From: Engelhardtia mirabilis
GTDB lineage: Bacteria > Planctomycetota > UBA1135 > GCA-002686595
Length of the DNA: 64,000 nucleotides
Direction of reading: 5' to 3'
NCBI RefSeq assembly: GCF_007748095.1
Contig: NZ_CP036287.1
Span: 1,550,001-1,614,000 of the forward strand
This document shows positions 9,032 through 18,206 of the stretch, piece after piece; positions within the stretch are counted from its first letter, which is position 1, and every line of letters starts with the position of its first letter. The notes under the pieces were generated by a model. That model did not search any database and had not been told where the DNA came from. It saw nothing but the letters and a program-made list of their open reading frames with translations. A program made the translations under genes and the position numbers.

Positions 9032-10798
9032 TCAGTCCGGGAACAGGAGCTTGGCACCCCTGTTCAGTCCGCGAGCCCCCGTGGACTTCGCCGTGGCGGC
9101 AAAGGGCGCGAAGACGTCGTCCGGCAACTCGTCGCCGATGTCGGTGTTGAGCCGAATGATCTGCGCCAGGGTCACGCCGGAGATCTCGTCCGCCAGGTAC
9201 GACGGCAGGTAGGACTCGTACCAGAAGCGGTCGCCGTCGCGCAGGCGGGTGAACTGGTCGCGCAGGACCTGGGCCAGGGTCTCGCCGACGAAGGCACCGG
9301 GCAGGTGCGGCTCGGCCAGCAGCCCGACCCAGGCGTCGAGCCGCTCGACGTCGCCGTAGGCCGCCTCGAGGCGCGCGACCACGACCGGGTCGATGCAGAC
9401 CTCGCCGAAGCTCGTGGCCGGGGCCAGGCCGAGGGCGCGACGGATGCCGTTGTAGCTCGGCAGGCCGTGGTCGCGACCGCGCTGGATGTTCAGCGACGCC
9501 AGGTCGAAGCCTCCCGCGCCGGGGGGGCCGAAGAGGAAGTTTCGCACTGAATCGATGACCATCACGTCGACCTGTTGAGCGCGCTGGGCAGCCAGGCCGC
9601 GCAGCACGGGCTCGATGCCGTGGGTCGCGACTTCGCGCGGAGCGAAGAAGGCCTTGGCCAGGGGCAGGTGACCGGCCGGGTGCTCGAGTCCATCGGCGTC
9701 CAGGCGCAGGATGCGGTCGGAGAGCATCGTGTGTCCGACCCGATAGGCGGCGGTGGCGAAGACGTTCGTCACCGTCGGGTCCACGTCCGGGCGATAGCCG
9801 GCGTAGGGCGGCAGGGCGTCGGCCCCCAGCAGGCGGGGCAGGAACTCGCCGTAGGTCACGGCCTGCAGCTCGGCGGCGACGATCGCGCGGGCGAACTGGT
9901 AGCGCTGGTCGCCGGTCAGGAAGGGCAGGCGCGTGCCCACCAGCGTGGCCACGCGGTTGTGCTCGCGGACGAACAGCGTGTGCATGGCCGTCAGGCCGAC
10001 CTGCTCGTTGGCGCGGATGTCGCCTGCGAGGAAGAAGCTCGGAGCTGCCGAGGTCGGAGCGTTGTCGAGACCGAGCGAGTTGAAGGGCAACAGGTCGCCG
10101 GAGCTGGTCGCGAGGCGACCGGTACCGTCGAGGGTCCGCAGGGCCCGTGCGCGCCCCGCATCGGAGCCGTAGACCTGGGATCCGTCGATCGCCGCGGTGA
10201 TGTTGTTGAGCTGCTCGCGCACCCCTTCGACCAGGCGATAGGCGGAGCGATCCAGGGGGATGGTCACCGCGCCGGTTCCGTCAGGGTCGAACCAGGGGTC
10301 GCCCGCCGGCACCTCGATCTCGAAGGGCTCACCCGGGTCGGTGACCGGTGTCTCGGTCAGGTCGTGGTCCAGGAACTGGCCCCACTGCCAGACGAAGTCG
10401 GACAGGCCTTGGTCGTTGGGTCGGTCGGCGCTGCCCTGGGCGCAAACCAGGTTGCTGATCAGGCGCGCGCTCGGGCGGTCGGCGCCGGCCGGGGACGAGG
10501 CGCCGTCGGCGTAGTCCGGCGGTGCCAGTCGGGCGAGGTGCGCGCCGCTCGCTCCCCAACGCGGCTGCCCCGAGTTGCCCACGCCGTCGATCGCGCGAAA
10601 CTCGAGTGGGAACCGGGCTGCTTGGCCCGAAGCGTCCAAGACCTCGGGCACCGCGGGCGGAACCCGGTCGCCGCGCTGGACCGGGGAGCGGTCGTCGGGT
10701 GCGGGCCCCTGCGTCCGTTGGCCCGCCGCCGCGTCGCTGGAGAGGGCCAGGGTGCCGGCCCCCACGAGGGCCGCGATCAGTTCGAAATGAAATCTCAT
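9032..10798 (-). CDS. Secreted animal-type heme peroxidase
   Basis: A 588-aa protein of the animal heme peroxidase (peroxinectin/myeloperoxidase-like) superfamily. An N-terminal signal peptide ends near residue 26. The distal histidine lies in WQWGQFLDHDLT (His145) and the proximal heme ligand in AAYRVGHTMLSD (His356). Other family hallmarks are DGSQVYGSD, LFVREHNRVA and the C-terminal LNIQRGRDHGLPSYN. Such enzymes use hydrogen peroxide to oxidise halides or organic substrates; here it would act outside the cytoplasm. A good Shine-Dalgarno (GGAGG, 5 nt before the ATG) supports the start. It stands alone, flanked by gaps of 370 and 675 bp. Substrate is not predictable. Confidence 0.93.
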   Translation of the reverse strand: MRFHFELIAALVGAGTLALSSDAAAGQRTQGPAPDDRSPVQRGDRVPPAVPEVLDASGQAARFPLEFRAIDGVGNSGQPRWGASGAHLARLAPPDYADGASSPAGADRPSARLISNLVCAQGSADRPNDQGLSDFVWQWGQFLDHDLTETPVTDPGEPFEIEVPAGDPWFDPDGTGAVTIPLDRSAYRLVEGVREQLNNITAAIDGSQVYGSDAGRARALRTLDGTGRLATSSGDLLPFNSLGLDNAPTSAAPSFFLAGDIRANEQVGLTAMHTLFVREHNRVATLVGTRLPFLTGDQRYQFARAIVAAELQAVTYGEFLPRLLGADALPPYAGYRPDVDPTVTNVFATAAYRVGHTMLSDRILRLDADGLEHPAGHLPLAKAFFAPREVATHGIEPVLRGLAAQRAQQVDVMVIDSVRNFLFGPPGAGGFDLASLNIQRGRDHGLPSYNGIRRALGLAPATSFGEVCIDPVVVARLEAAYGDVERLDAWVGLLAEPHLPGAFVGETLAQVLRDQFTRLRDGDRFWYESYLPSYLADEISGVTLAQIIRLNTDIGDELPDDVFAPFAATAKSTGARGLNRGAKLLFPD

Positions 10799-11473
10799 GA
10801 GAGCCTCCGAATCGGTTCTGGTTGGCTCTCCCCGGTGTCACTCGGGTCGGGGGTCCGCGATCGATCCGCGCCGTGCCGGGCTGCGTACCCCCTGGTTGCA
10901 ACAACCGACTCGTCCGCGGGCGGTTCCCCCTCCGCCACGCAGAAAACTACCCCGCGGTCCGTCGGCGGAGCGGCGACCGGAGCCATGACGAGCAAGCGGC
11001 GGTCGGCGACGGGCGCGGCGGCGTAGCCCGGCCGTGGAGACCGACTAGCGCGGCGAACTACGGCTATCGCGCCTGGGGCCCGTTTCGCTCGCGTGCCGAG
11101 GCCCACGCGCGCACGCTCGGGCTCGAAAGGAGTTTCTCGCCGGCGAGCAGGGCGTCTTCGAGAATCCGTTGGCCCGCGCCCGAAATCGACTTGGTTCGGG
11201 AGGGTCGCCGAAGGTGCCAGACGAGGTCTCGCCCTGCGCCCCGGCACTCGAGCGCGACTTCCAGGGCGGATGTCGGGCTGCTGCCGCACGCGGTCCGAGA
11301 GCCCCAGTGGATTCGGTTGACCAATCGCCCCCCGCGGGCGCAGCCAACGTCGCTCACCTGGCGTGCGCCGGGACCGGTTTCGCCGGGGTGGCGCCGCAAG
11401 CCGCGCTCACCAGTCGCGTCGGTGTCGTGCAGCTCGCGCCCCAGCGGAGTTCGCGACGCTGGGCTCGCCGTGA
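10799..11473. other. 675-bp intergenic gap, nothing convincing seen
   Basis: Region between the start of the peroxidase gene (-) and the stop of the membrane protein gene (-). Apart from the ribosome-binding site adjoining the peroxidase start I found no believable small gene, tRNA or inverted repeat. Open frames here are Arg/Pro-rich and typical of spurious frames in GC-rich DNA. The promoter for the peroxidase presumably lies in its right-hand neighbourhood relative to the start (10800-10950). Confidence 0.5.
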
Positions 11474-12919
11474 CTATTGCGGAGGAAGCTTGGGCGCACC
11501 TGTCGCCGCGGCGGGCTCGATGGTGGTCTCGGGCTCAGCGCCATCTTCCAACTCGTCCAGGTCGCCGTCATCGGACGGGTCGTCGAGCGCTGTCGGAACG
11601 GTCACCGGCCGAACCATCGCGACCATGGGCTGACCCGCGCCCGGGGGCTCGCCGCCCTTCAGGTTGCTCTCGGCCCGCGCGAGGATCGAAGGCACGAGCT
11701 TCTCGGAGAAGCCCGCGATGAAGCACCAGGCCACCAGCAGGGCGACGCTTTCGGACGAGAGCGGCGCCCGGGAATCCGGGGCGCCCTGACCCTGCTCTTC
11801 ACCCGGGGGCGGGGGACCGATCAAGCCCGTCGACATGGCGCCGATCGAGCTGTCGGAAGCGCCGTCGATGTCGGGGATGATCGAACCCGACAGCAGCGAG
11901 GACTTCATCAGGTACATCAGGATCAGCGCCGCGCCCGCGCCGACGAGCACGCGTGAGCCCATGATCCAGCGGTTGCTGAGCAGCTTCAGGTTGTCGAGGC
12001 CGCTGTCGCCCAAGCGCTGATTGAGACCCAGCATCATGCTGAAGCCGGCGCCGAAGGCCCCGGCGCCGATCGAGAGCACGACCTCGTCCAGCCAACTGCC
12101 GGCCAGGCGGTCCCACTCCATCGAGAGTCCGAGCACGGCCACGAACAGGGCGATGCTGGCCACGAACAGGAAGGCCGTGTTGCGCGTGATCCTTTGGGTG
12201 AAGCCGCGGCGGGTCTCGCGCATCTTGTAGCGCCACTGCAGATCGTTCACGAGCCGACTCAAGACGGCGCGCTGGGCAGCCGCGTCGGTGCCGGCGGTGA
12301 CGACTTCGGCTTGGTACCAGGCGCTGAGTTCGGGGGAGAGGGTCGAATCCGCCTCCAACAGCCGCACGCGCAACTCGGTCCCCAGGGTCATGGGGTCGTA
12401 GAGGTCGACCAGGTACTGCTCGACCTGGTAGGCGTGGTCCCAGCTCGCTCCGGAGTCCGCGGCCTCGTGCAGGAGTTGCTCCACATCGAGCCACAGCCTG
12501 CGACGCACCGCGTCCTGTTCCGCCGGTTCGGGAAGGCGCTTGAACGAGGCGCGCAGGGTGCAGAAGAACTGCTCCGAGAGGGCGGCCACCTGGATCGGCC
12601 GCGGCCCGCCATCGGCCCCCGTCAGCAGGCCTGCGGTTCGCCGCATCCCGGCCGTTGTGGCGCCGGTGATGGAGCGCAGTAGGGGCCGGCTCGCCGGCCG
12701 ACCCGCCGACGACGTCTCTCGCTCGGGCTTCGGCGCAGGTTCCGCCGGAGAGCCGCTTGTCGGAGTCGATCTCACCGCCGCCGTCTTCGCGTCCGATCGA
12801 GGCACCGCTCGCTCACTTCCTGGGGCTCGGGAGCCCTCGGCCACCGCGCCACCGGGCTCGCCGGCCGCACCACGCAGCGCCGGTCGACCCGCCGGGAAGC
12901 GGGCCAAGCGCTCCGGCAT
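11474..12919 (-). CDS. Membrane protein of unknown function
   Basis: A 481-aa protein. Residues 1-90 are Pro/Ala/Arg-rich and probably disordered. Residues 100-230 are a soluble helical region, followed by two membrane helices (AFLFVASIALFVAVLGL near 240 and VVLSIGAGAFGAGFSMMLG near 275), a third (VLVGAGAALILMYLM), and a C-terminal hydrophobic segment ending with CFIAGFSEKLVPSILARAE. The AGFSE-x-LVP motif resembles one I recall from several uncharacterised bacterial membrane proteins. An internal ATG at 12646 would remove the disordered head and is an alternative start. The kelch gene lies 73 bp upstream in the same direction, so the two may be co-transcribed. No function can be assigned. Confidence 0.75.
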   Translation of the reverse strand: MPERLARFPAGRPALRGAAGEPGGAVAEGSRAPGSERAVPRSDAKTAAVRSTPTSGSPAEPAPKPERETSSAGRPASRPLLRSITGATTAGMRRTAGLLTGADGGPRPIQVAALSEQFFCTLRASFKRLPEPAEQDAVRRRLWLDVEQLLHEAADSGASWDHAYQVEQYLVDLYDPMTLGTELRVRLLEADSTLSPELSAWYQAEVVTAGTDAAAQRAVLSRLVNDLQWRYKMRETRRGFTQRITRNTAFLFVASIALFVAVLGLSMEWDRLAGSWLDEVVLSIGAGAFGAGFSMMLGLNQRLGDSGLDNLKLLSNRWIMGSRVLVGAGAALILMYLMKSSLLSGSIIPDIDGASDSSIGAMSTGLIGPPPPGEEQGQGAPDSRAPLSSESVALLVAWCFIAGFSEKLVPSILARAESNLKGGEPPGAGQPMVAMVRPVTVPTALDDPSDDGDLDELEDGAEPETTIEPAAATGAPKLPPQ

Positions 12920-12992
12920 CCCTTGGAACGGGGAGCGTGGGCGCCGCGAACTCGACCGCTGTGGGCGAGCCCTGTTGCGACTCCCGGAGGGC

Positions 12993-14771
12993 CTACGACT
13001 GGATCGTGACTTCCAGGGCGTTGGTCAGCGGCAGGTTGATGAAGTCGATCGTCGCACCCTGGGCGAACAGCTTGATCCCGATCAGGACCGGGTCATTCGG
13101 GATCTGGACCGCGAACGGCACGCCCGGGAACTGCACGAAGAAGGCCGGGCCGACGGGCGGGACCATGATCGTCCCGTCTATCGAGGGCAGGTTCAGGAGC
13201 ACCGCGCTGACGCCGAGGATGTCGATCGTCCCGGCCGGAGCGAAGCTCGTGTGATCGATACGCGGGTCCCAGGTCTGGCCGATGGCCGGTCCGTTGGTCG
13301 AGCCGAGCAGGGCCAGGGGGTTGGCCGGGTTGCCGAACAGGTTCAGCTCGGCGGGCTTGTCCATCAGCACCACGTCGTCCACGCGCAGGGTCGCGGCGCC
13401 GGTGGCGCTGAAGACCGCGCGCATCTGGGTCGTGCCCAGGGGGCTGGTGCCGACGAGCGTGAAGGAGGTCCAATCGCCCGCGACGGCGAGGGGCAAGCTC
13501 GCCTGGCCCAGCAGGCCCGACCCGGCGTCCAGGAACTCGAGGCGCGCCTCGGCGCTGCCGGCCCCGGAGCGTTGGAACAGCCCGCGCAGGGTGTAGGTCT
13601 CCCGCGCGACCGCGGTCGCGAGGTTCGAGGCCGAGCCGCTCTGGATCTCGATCGACGGCGCGGCGATGCCGCCCATCGCGGCCAAGGCGACCGTGCCGTT
13701 CGAGGTCCATCCGCCGAGCCCCGCGTCGAGGTCGCCGTTGGTCACGAGGTTCGAGGCCGAGGTGCCCAGGGAACCGGTCACCACGAACTTCTCCTGGGAT
13801 TTGAGCTCGGGATTGCCGCCGGGTGCCCCCGCGCCGCTGGCTGCGTAGACCGTGTCGCCCAGGATCACCGCGCCACCGGAGTGGCGACCGATCAGCAGCT
13901 TGGGCAGGTCGACCCATTCGAGGGTGCCCACGTCCAGGGCCTCGACCTCGTCGTGGGCCTCGACGGTGCTCTCGCCGCCGACCACGATCAGGTGCTCGCC
14001 GCGCGCCACGGTCATGGTGCCGGCGCGTTGGGTGGGGATCGGCTCCGGCGCGGTGCTCCACGTGCCGGCGGTCAGGTCGAAGATGTCGGCGGGGCCGACG
14101 GTGCCCACGAAGGGGTTGGGTTGGGTCGTCTGCCGCCCCGCGGCGGCGATCAGTTTGTTGCCGATCACCGCGGTGGTGAAGTGGTCGCGGGCGTGGGGCG
14201 CGTTCGGCAGCACGGTCCAGGTGTTCAGCGCCGGGTCGTAGCGATCGAGCCACGGCACGTAGCCGCCGTTGTGGCCCATGGTGTTGCCGCCCACCAGGTA
14301 GATCTGGTCGTGGTACACGGCCGCGGCCGACGAACCGCGGTTGCGCGCCACGGGCATGGCCGGGCCCTGCGCCCAGGTGTTCAGGACCGGGTCGTAGATC
14401 CAGATGTTCGGGATCGGCGTCTCGTTGGGGAAGTCGCCCTCGAATGCGCCCAGGACCCAGATCCGATCGCCCCACACCACCGGCTGGAAGTGGTGCATCT
14501 TCAGCGGCGGGAAGCCGAGGTTGGTCCAGGTCTCCGTGACCGGGTCGAAGCGCTCCACCGGCCGGAAGCCGCGCCCGCCCATCAGGTAGAGCTGGCCGCC
14601 GAACTCCACGTAGGCGGCTTCGTGGCGTCCGGTGAGGTTGCTGCCGTCGGTCGAGTCCTGGATCTCCCAGCAGCCGCACTGAGCCGCTGATACGGCGGCG
14701 GAGCCGAGGACTGCGGTCACGGTCAGGAGTGCGGTGGGGAGGACGTTCTGCAGTCGCTGGACGAGCTTCAT
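12993..14771 (-). CDS. Secreted kelch-repeat protein with carbohydrate-binding-like and C-terminal module
   Basis: A 592-aa exported protein (signal peptide ending near AAVSAAQC). Residues 45-330 hold about six kelch motifs (LYLMGGRGF, IYLVGGNT, HLIVVGGES, VYAASGAG; each preceded by YDP-x-L-NTW-type turns), forming a galactose-oxidase-like propeller. No galactose-oxidase copper ligands are evident. Residues 345-480 look like a jelly-roll carbohydrate-binding fold (NLVTNGDLDAGLGGWTSNG), and the tail (about 485-592) matches the C-terminal module seen in other secreted proteins of this window, ending in LPLTNALEVTIQS. I prefer ATG 14771 to the GTG two codons earlier. It is divergent from the sigma factor gene. 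Confidence 0.83.
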   Translation of the reverse strand: MKLVQRLQNVLPTALLTVTAVLGSAAVSAAQCGCWEIQDSTDGSNLTGRHEAAYVEFGGQLYLMGGRGFRPVERFDPVTETWTNLGFPPLKMHHFQPVVWGDRIWVLGAFEGDFPNETPIPNIWIYDPVLNTWAQGPAMPVARNRGSSAAAVYHDQIYLVGGNTMGHNGGYVPWLDRYDPALNTWTVLPNAPHARDHFTTAVIGNKLIAAAGRQTTQPNPFVGTVGPADIFDLTAGTWSTAPEPIPTQRAGTMTVARGEHLIVVGGESTVEAHDEVEALDVGTLEWVDLPKLLIGRHSGGAVILGDTVYAASGAGAPGGNPELKSQEKFVVTGSLGTSASNLVTNGDLDAGLGGWTSNGTVALAAMGGIAAPSIEIQSGSASNLATAVARETYTLRGLFQRSGAGSAEARLEFLDAGSGLLGQASLPLAVAGDWTSFTLVGTSPLGTTQMRAVFSATGAATLRVDDVVLMDKPAELNLFGNPANPLALLGSTNGPAIGQTWDPRIDHTSFAPAGTIDILGVSAVLLNLPSIDGTIMVPPVGPAFFVQFPGVPFAVQIPNDPVLIGIKLFAQGATIDFINLPLTNALEVTIQS

Positions 14772-15023
14772 TGGCACTTTTGGAGGGCAGGGCAGGGCCC
14801 TCGCGATACATGGAGATCCCGAGCAAGCCTACCCCCGAGGGCCGAACCGGGGCGGGCGAGGTTCCCGCCGGCCCGGCGCCCACAGGGCTGGGGGCGGACC
14901 GCGGGCCCCGGATGCCCCGGTGAGGCCCCCAGCGCCCATCGGGCCGTCGCCACCCCGAAGCGATTTCCTGCGAAACCCTGTCCCCCTTCGCCCGGTGAAG
15001 ACAACCGGTCGGACGGAGACACG

Positions 15024-15602
15024 ATGGAACCCAGCCCCTTGAACGAGTCCGACCGCATCGATCGAACGCCCCAGGTGGGGCGCGCCCTGTTCGAGGCCCT
15101 GGTGCGCGAGCACGGCCCGCGCCTGCGCCTGTTCCTCGGCGCGGTGGAGCGCGACCCCCAGGCCCGCGAGGAGCTGTTGCAGGAGACGCTGCTGGTGGCC
15201 TGGCGGCGGCTCGAGAGCTTCGATCCGGACCGCTCGTTCGGCCCCTGGCTGCGGGGGATCGGGCGCAACCTGGTCCTGGCGCGCCAACGCGCGCTCGGCC
15301 GGCGAGGCGTGATCGTCGACCCCAGCGTGCTCGATCAGCTCGAGGGCCTGCTCGACGCGCCGGCGCAGGCCGAGGTCGAGCGCATGGAGCTCGAGCTGGC
15401 GGCCCTGCGCGCGTGCCTCGAAGGCCTGCCCGCGCAGCAACGGGCGGTCGTCGATCAGCGTTACCGTGAGGGCCGGCGGGGCGCGGAGTTGGCGCGCGGA
15501 CTGGGCCGCAGCCTGGAGTCGACCAAGAAGTCTTTGCAGCGCGTGCGCGCGCGGCTGCACGACTGCGTGACGACGAAGCTGGCCGCCCAGGGGGTGCTCT
15601 GA
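15024..15602 (+). CDS. ECF-type RNA polymerase sigma factor
   Basis: A 192-aa sigma-70 family protein of extracytoplasmic-function size. Region 2 spans about residues 25-90 (LFEALVREHGPRLRLFLGAV, ELLQETLLVAWRRLESFDPD, SFGPWLRGIGRNLVLARQR). Region 4 is the C-terminal helix-turn-helix (LPAQQRAVVDQRYREGRRGA, then ELARGLGRSLESTKKSLQRV). Its role is to direct RNA polymerase to an alternative promoter class. GGAG lies 5 nt before the ATG. The stop overlaps the start of the next gene by 1 nt (TGATG), so translation is coupled to its likely membrane partner, the usual sigma/regulator arrangement. Targets are unknown; the divergent kelch gene is a candidate. Confidence 0.92.
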   Translation: MEPSPLNESDRIDRTPQVGRALFEALVREHGPRLRLFLGAVERDPQAREELLQETLLVAWRRLESFDPDRSFGPWLRGIGRNLVLARQRALGRRGVIVDPSVLDQLEGLLDAPAQAEVERMELELAALRACLEGLPAQQRAVVDQRYREGRRGAELARGLGRSLESTKKSLQRVRARLHDCVTTKLAAQGVL

Positions 15603-16513
15603 TGGACGACCGAGATCACGACGGTGAGCGGCGCACGCCGCTCGACCTGGACGGCTTCACGATCGAGGCCGAGGTGAGCAATGCGCGCGTCCAAGCCGAG
15701 GTCCTCTGGGTCGACGGCCTGCTCGAGCGCGCCCTCGGCGTCATCGAGGACGACCGACGCGCGGTGGAGGTGGCGCTGCAACGCCTGCGCTTCGGCGATG
15801 GTGCGACCGGGACGAAGGCGCCCGGGCAACGGCGCTGGGGCCTTGTGGCCTCGGCGGCGGGGTTGCTGGTCGCCGTCGGGCTGGGGCTCTTGATCCTGGT
15901 CGGGCCGGGTGCGTCCAGCGCCCAAGCCGCCCTGACCCGCGCCCTGGAGCGTGCGGAACGGTCGGAGGCGCGCGCCTTCGCCGCCGTGTTGCGGCGGGCG
16001 GGCTCGGGCGAAGTCGTGCGCCGGGCGGAGCTCTTCACGGGCGGCGCCGACGCCTTCGCGATCAAGGTCGCGGCGCCCTTCGGCGGATACCTGTGGGCCG
16101 GCGCGGACCAGGACGGCGCCTGGTTCGTTCCGGCGCTCGAGGCCCTGCCGATGATCGAGACCGACCAGCGCTCGCGTCTGCTCGAGAGGCTCGAAGAGCA
16201 CGGCGCGAGCCTGCCCTACGTGGATGTCCTGACCCTGCTGCGAGCCTGTTCGGAAGACTTCGAGCTGAGCTTGGATCGAAGCGAGCGCTGCTTGAGCGGT
16301 GTGCGCCGATCCTCGGCGCCCCCAGGCCCCGACCGTTTCGAGTTGCAGCTCGATAGCCAAGGCGAGCTCTTCACCGCGCGCCTCGAACGCGACGTCGACA
16401 GCTCCGCAGGCGCTTGGGTCTTCGAGCTCGAGCGGCTGGACGTCGCCTTCGATCCCGCGCTCGTCGAGCGTGCGTCGCACCACGCACCCGGGCGGCGCGT
16501 GCTGCGGCGCTGA
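15602..16513 (+). CDS. Single-pass membrane protein, probable anti-sigma partner
   Basis: A 303-aa protein with a cytoplasmic N-terminal region (1-75), one strong membrane helix (LVASAAGLLVAVGLGLLILV, near 80-100) and an extracytoplasmic C-terminal domain of about 200 residues. The start overlaps the sigma factor stop by one base. No zinc-binding anti-sigma HxxxCxxC motif is visible in the N-terminal part, so it is not a classic ZAS-type anti-sigma factor. Its assignment rests on coupling and topology. The extracytoplasmic domain, which contains ELFTGGADAFAIKVAAPFGG and an Asp/Glu-rich middle, could sense an envelope signal. Related partner proteins in Planctomycetota are numerous and mostly uncharacterised. 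Confidence 0.7.
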   Translation: MDDRDHDGERRTPLDLDGFTIEAEVSNARVQAEVLWVDGLLERALGVIEDDRRAVEVALQRLRFGDGATGTKAPGQRRWGLVASAAGLLVAVGLGLLILVGPGASSAQAALTRALERAERSEARAFAAVLRRAGSGEVVRRAELFTGGADAFAIKVAAPFGGYLWAGADQDGAWFVPALEALPMIETDQRSRLLERLEEHGASLPYVDVLTLLRACSEDFELSLDRSERCLSGVRRSSAPPGPDRFELQLDSQGELFTARLERDVDSSAGAWVFELERLDVAFDPALVERASHHAPGRRVLRR

Positions 16514-16659
16514 GCCGAATCGGCCGCAATCACTCGGCGGCCGCCCGTTGCCGATCAGACGACGCATCCGGGTCAGAGGTCTGTCCGCACCTCGCGGGGA
16601 TCCCACGTCGTCCGACTCCGATTCCTTCCGAGAAGTCCCCTTCGACGAGAAGCCCCACC

Positions 16660-18084
16660 ATGAGAACCTTCGCCCTCGCGCCCCTGTTCACCGTCGCCCT
16701 GCTGGCGGCCACGGCTCCGGCACAGAACGTCCTGCTGGTGATCGCCGACGACCTCGGCACCGACAAGGTAGGCCTGTACGACCCGCAATCGCCGCCGCCG
16801 CCGACTCCGACCCTCGACGCCCTCGCCGCGCAGGGCGTTCAGTTCCAGAACGCCTGGAGCTGCCCGGTCTGCTCGCCCACGCGCGCGACGCTCTTGACCG
16901 GTCGCTATCCCTTCCGCACCGGCGTCGGCACGGCGATCCCCTTCGGCCCGCCCCTGCCCCCCGACGAGCTGACCATCGCCAGCATCCTCGACCTGGCGGC
17001 GGCCCAGGGCGGAGCGCAGGTGGCCACGGCGGCGATCGGCAAGTGGCACCTGGCGGACATCGCCGGCGGCAGCGTCGATCCCCTGCGCCGCGGCTTCGAC
17101 CACTGGGCGGGCTCCAATCTCGGCGCCCTCGCCGGGCCCTTCGACTACGAGTTCTGGCCGCAAACCGTCGACACTCAGACGGACCTGTCGACCACCTACG
17201 CGACCACCGCCGCCGTCGACGCCGCGGGGGCCTGGATCGCACAGCAGACGAGCCCGTGGTTCTGCTACCTGGCCTTCAACGCGCCGCACACGCCGTTTCA
17301 CGCGCCGCCGGCCGAGCTGCACGGCCAAGTGCTGCCCGACGTCGATCCCGAGTCGGACCCGGTGCCCTTCTACGACGCCATGGTCGAGGCCATGGACACC
17401 GAGCTCGGGCGCCTGTTGGCGCAGATGGACCCGGCCGCGTTGGCGGCGACCACGATCATCGTCGTCGGTGACAACGGCACGACCGGCGACGTGGTGCTGC
17501 CGCCCTACGACCCCGAGCGTTCGAAGGGTTCGCTCTATCAGAACGGCATCCGCGTGCCCCTGATCGTCAGCGGCGCGCAGGTCGCCGCGCCCGGGCGCCA
17601 GGTCTCGGCGCTGGTCGACGTGTCGGACCTGTTTGCGACGGTGCTCGAGCTGCTCGGCGCCGATTGGGTCGCAGCGCTGCCCGACGAGCGGCTGATCGAT
17701 TCGGTCAGCATGCTGCCCTACGTGGTGCAACCGGTGGCCCTGCCCCAGCGCGAGTGGGTTCTCTCCCAGTCGATCTTGAACCTGCCCGGCGGTGGGGGCG
17801 GCGGGCCCCTCGGCGGCGGGCTCGGCACCGCCGGAGTCGGTCCCGCCACCACCAGCCTGGCGAGCGGCGGCCTGATCGCGGGCGCCGCCCTCGAGTCGGG
17901 CATCGCCATCCGCAACACCGGCTTCAAGCTGATCCGCCGCGACGACGGCGGCGAGGAGCTCTACAACCTGCTGCTCGACCCGACCGAGAACGTCGACCTC
18001 TTGACCCTGCCGGTCCTGCCAACGCCGGCGGCTGGCGCCCTGGCGGAGTTGTCGGCGGTTCTGGACGGCCTCGCCAGCGAGTAG
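16660..18084 (+). CDS. Secreted Cys-type sulfatase
   Basis: A 474-aa sulfatase with a signal peptide ending in TAPAQ. The sulfatase signature C-S-P-T-R (Cys71 to Arg75) followed by ATLLTGR is intact, so the Cys can be converted to formylglycine by a formylglycine-generating enzyme. Metal-binding Asp30 and Asp31 (IADDLG) and the downstream IGKWHL and GDNGTTGD motifs are present. It hydrolyses sulfate esters, probably from polysaccharides, outside the cytoplasm. A Gly-rich low-complexity insertion (LPGGGGGGPLGGGLGTAG, near residue 375) is unusual and may be a surface loop. ATG 16660 gives the signal peptide; the frame is open from 16414. A hairpin at 18107 follows. No maturase gene is present in the window. 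Confidence 0.93.
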   Translation: MRTFALAPLFTVALLAATAPAQNVLLVIADDLGTDKVGLYDPQSPPPPTPTLDALAAQGVQFQNAWSCPVCSPTRATLLTGRYPFRTGVGTAIPFGPPLPPDELTIASILDLAAAQGGAQVATAAIGKWHLADIAGGSVDPLRRGFDHWAGSNLGALAGPFDYEFWPQTVDTQTDLSTTYATTAAVDAAGAWIAQQTSPWFCYLAFNAPHTPFHAPPAELHGQVLPDVDPESDPVPFYDAMVEAMDTELGRLLAQMDPAALAATTIIVVGDNGTTGDVVLPPYDPERSKGSLYQNGIRVPLIVSGAQVAAPGRQVSALVDVSDLFATVLELLGADWVAALPDERLIDSVSMLPYVVQPVALPQREWVLSQSILNLPGGGGGGPLGGGLGTAGVGPATTSLASGGLIAGAALESGIAIRNTGFKLIRRDDGGEELYNLLLDPTENVDLLTLPVLPTPAAGALAELSAVLDGLASE

Positions 18085-18106
18085 GCGGGTCCCTTCCGGC
18101 CGATGC

Positions 18107-18134
18107 GCCCGGGTCGGGGGTCTCCGACCCGGGC
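18107..18134 (+). terminator. Hairpin after the sulfatase gene
   Basis: A perfect 11-bp inverted repeat (18107-18117 and 18124-18134) with a 6-base loop, 22 bp past the sulfatase stop and 72 bp before the next start. There is no T-tract. It would separate sulfatase transcription from the regulator gene. Confidence 0.55.
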
Positions 18135-18206
18135 CGCCGGCCGACGATCGCCGCCGGACGACACAGGGCATGGGGCCCCGGCGGCGCGCAGGGCTATCCT
18201 CCGTCC

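Noticed and set aside
5878..9057. Minus-strand open frame of about 1,059 codons
   Set aside because: Lies opposite the phytase-like genes, whose codon pattern and motifs are clear. It has Arg/Gly/Asp-rich composition and no domain; typical of GC-rich shadow frames.
9051..9067. A TTGGCAC-type sequence resembling the -24 element of a sigma54 promoter
   Set aside because: It is inside the 3' end of the peroxidase gene, no gene follows on that strand, and the -12 half does not fit.
10799..11473. Possible small genes in the gap between the peroxidase and the membrane protein
   Set aside because: The candidate frames lack ribosome-binding sites, signal peptides and family features and overlap each other on both strands.
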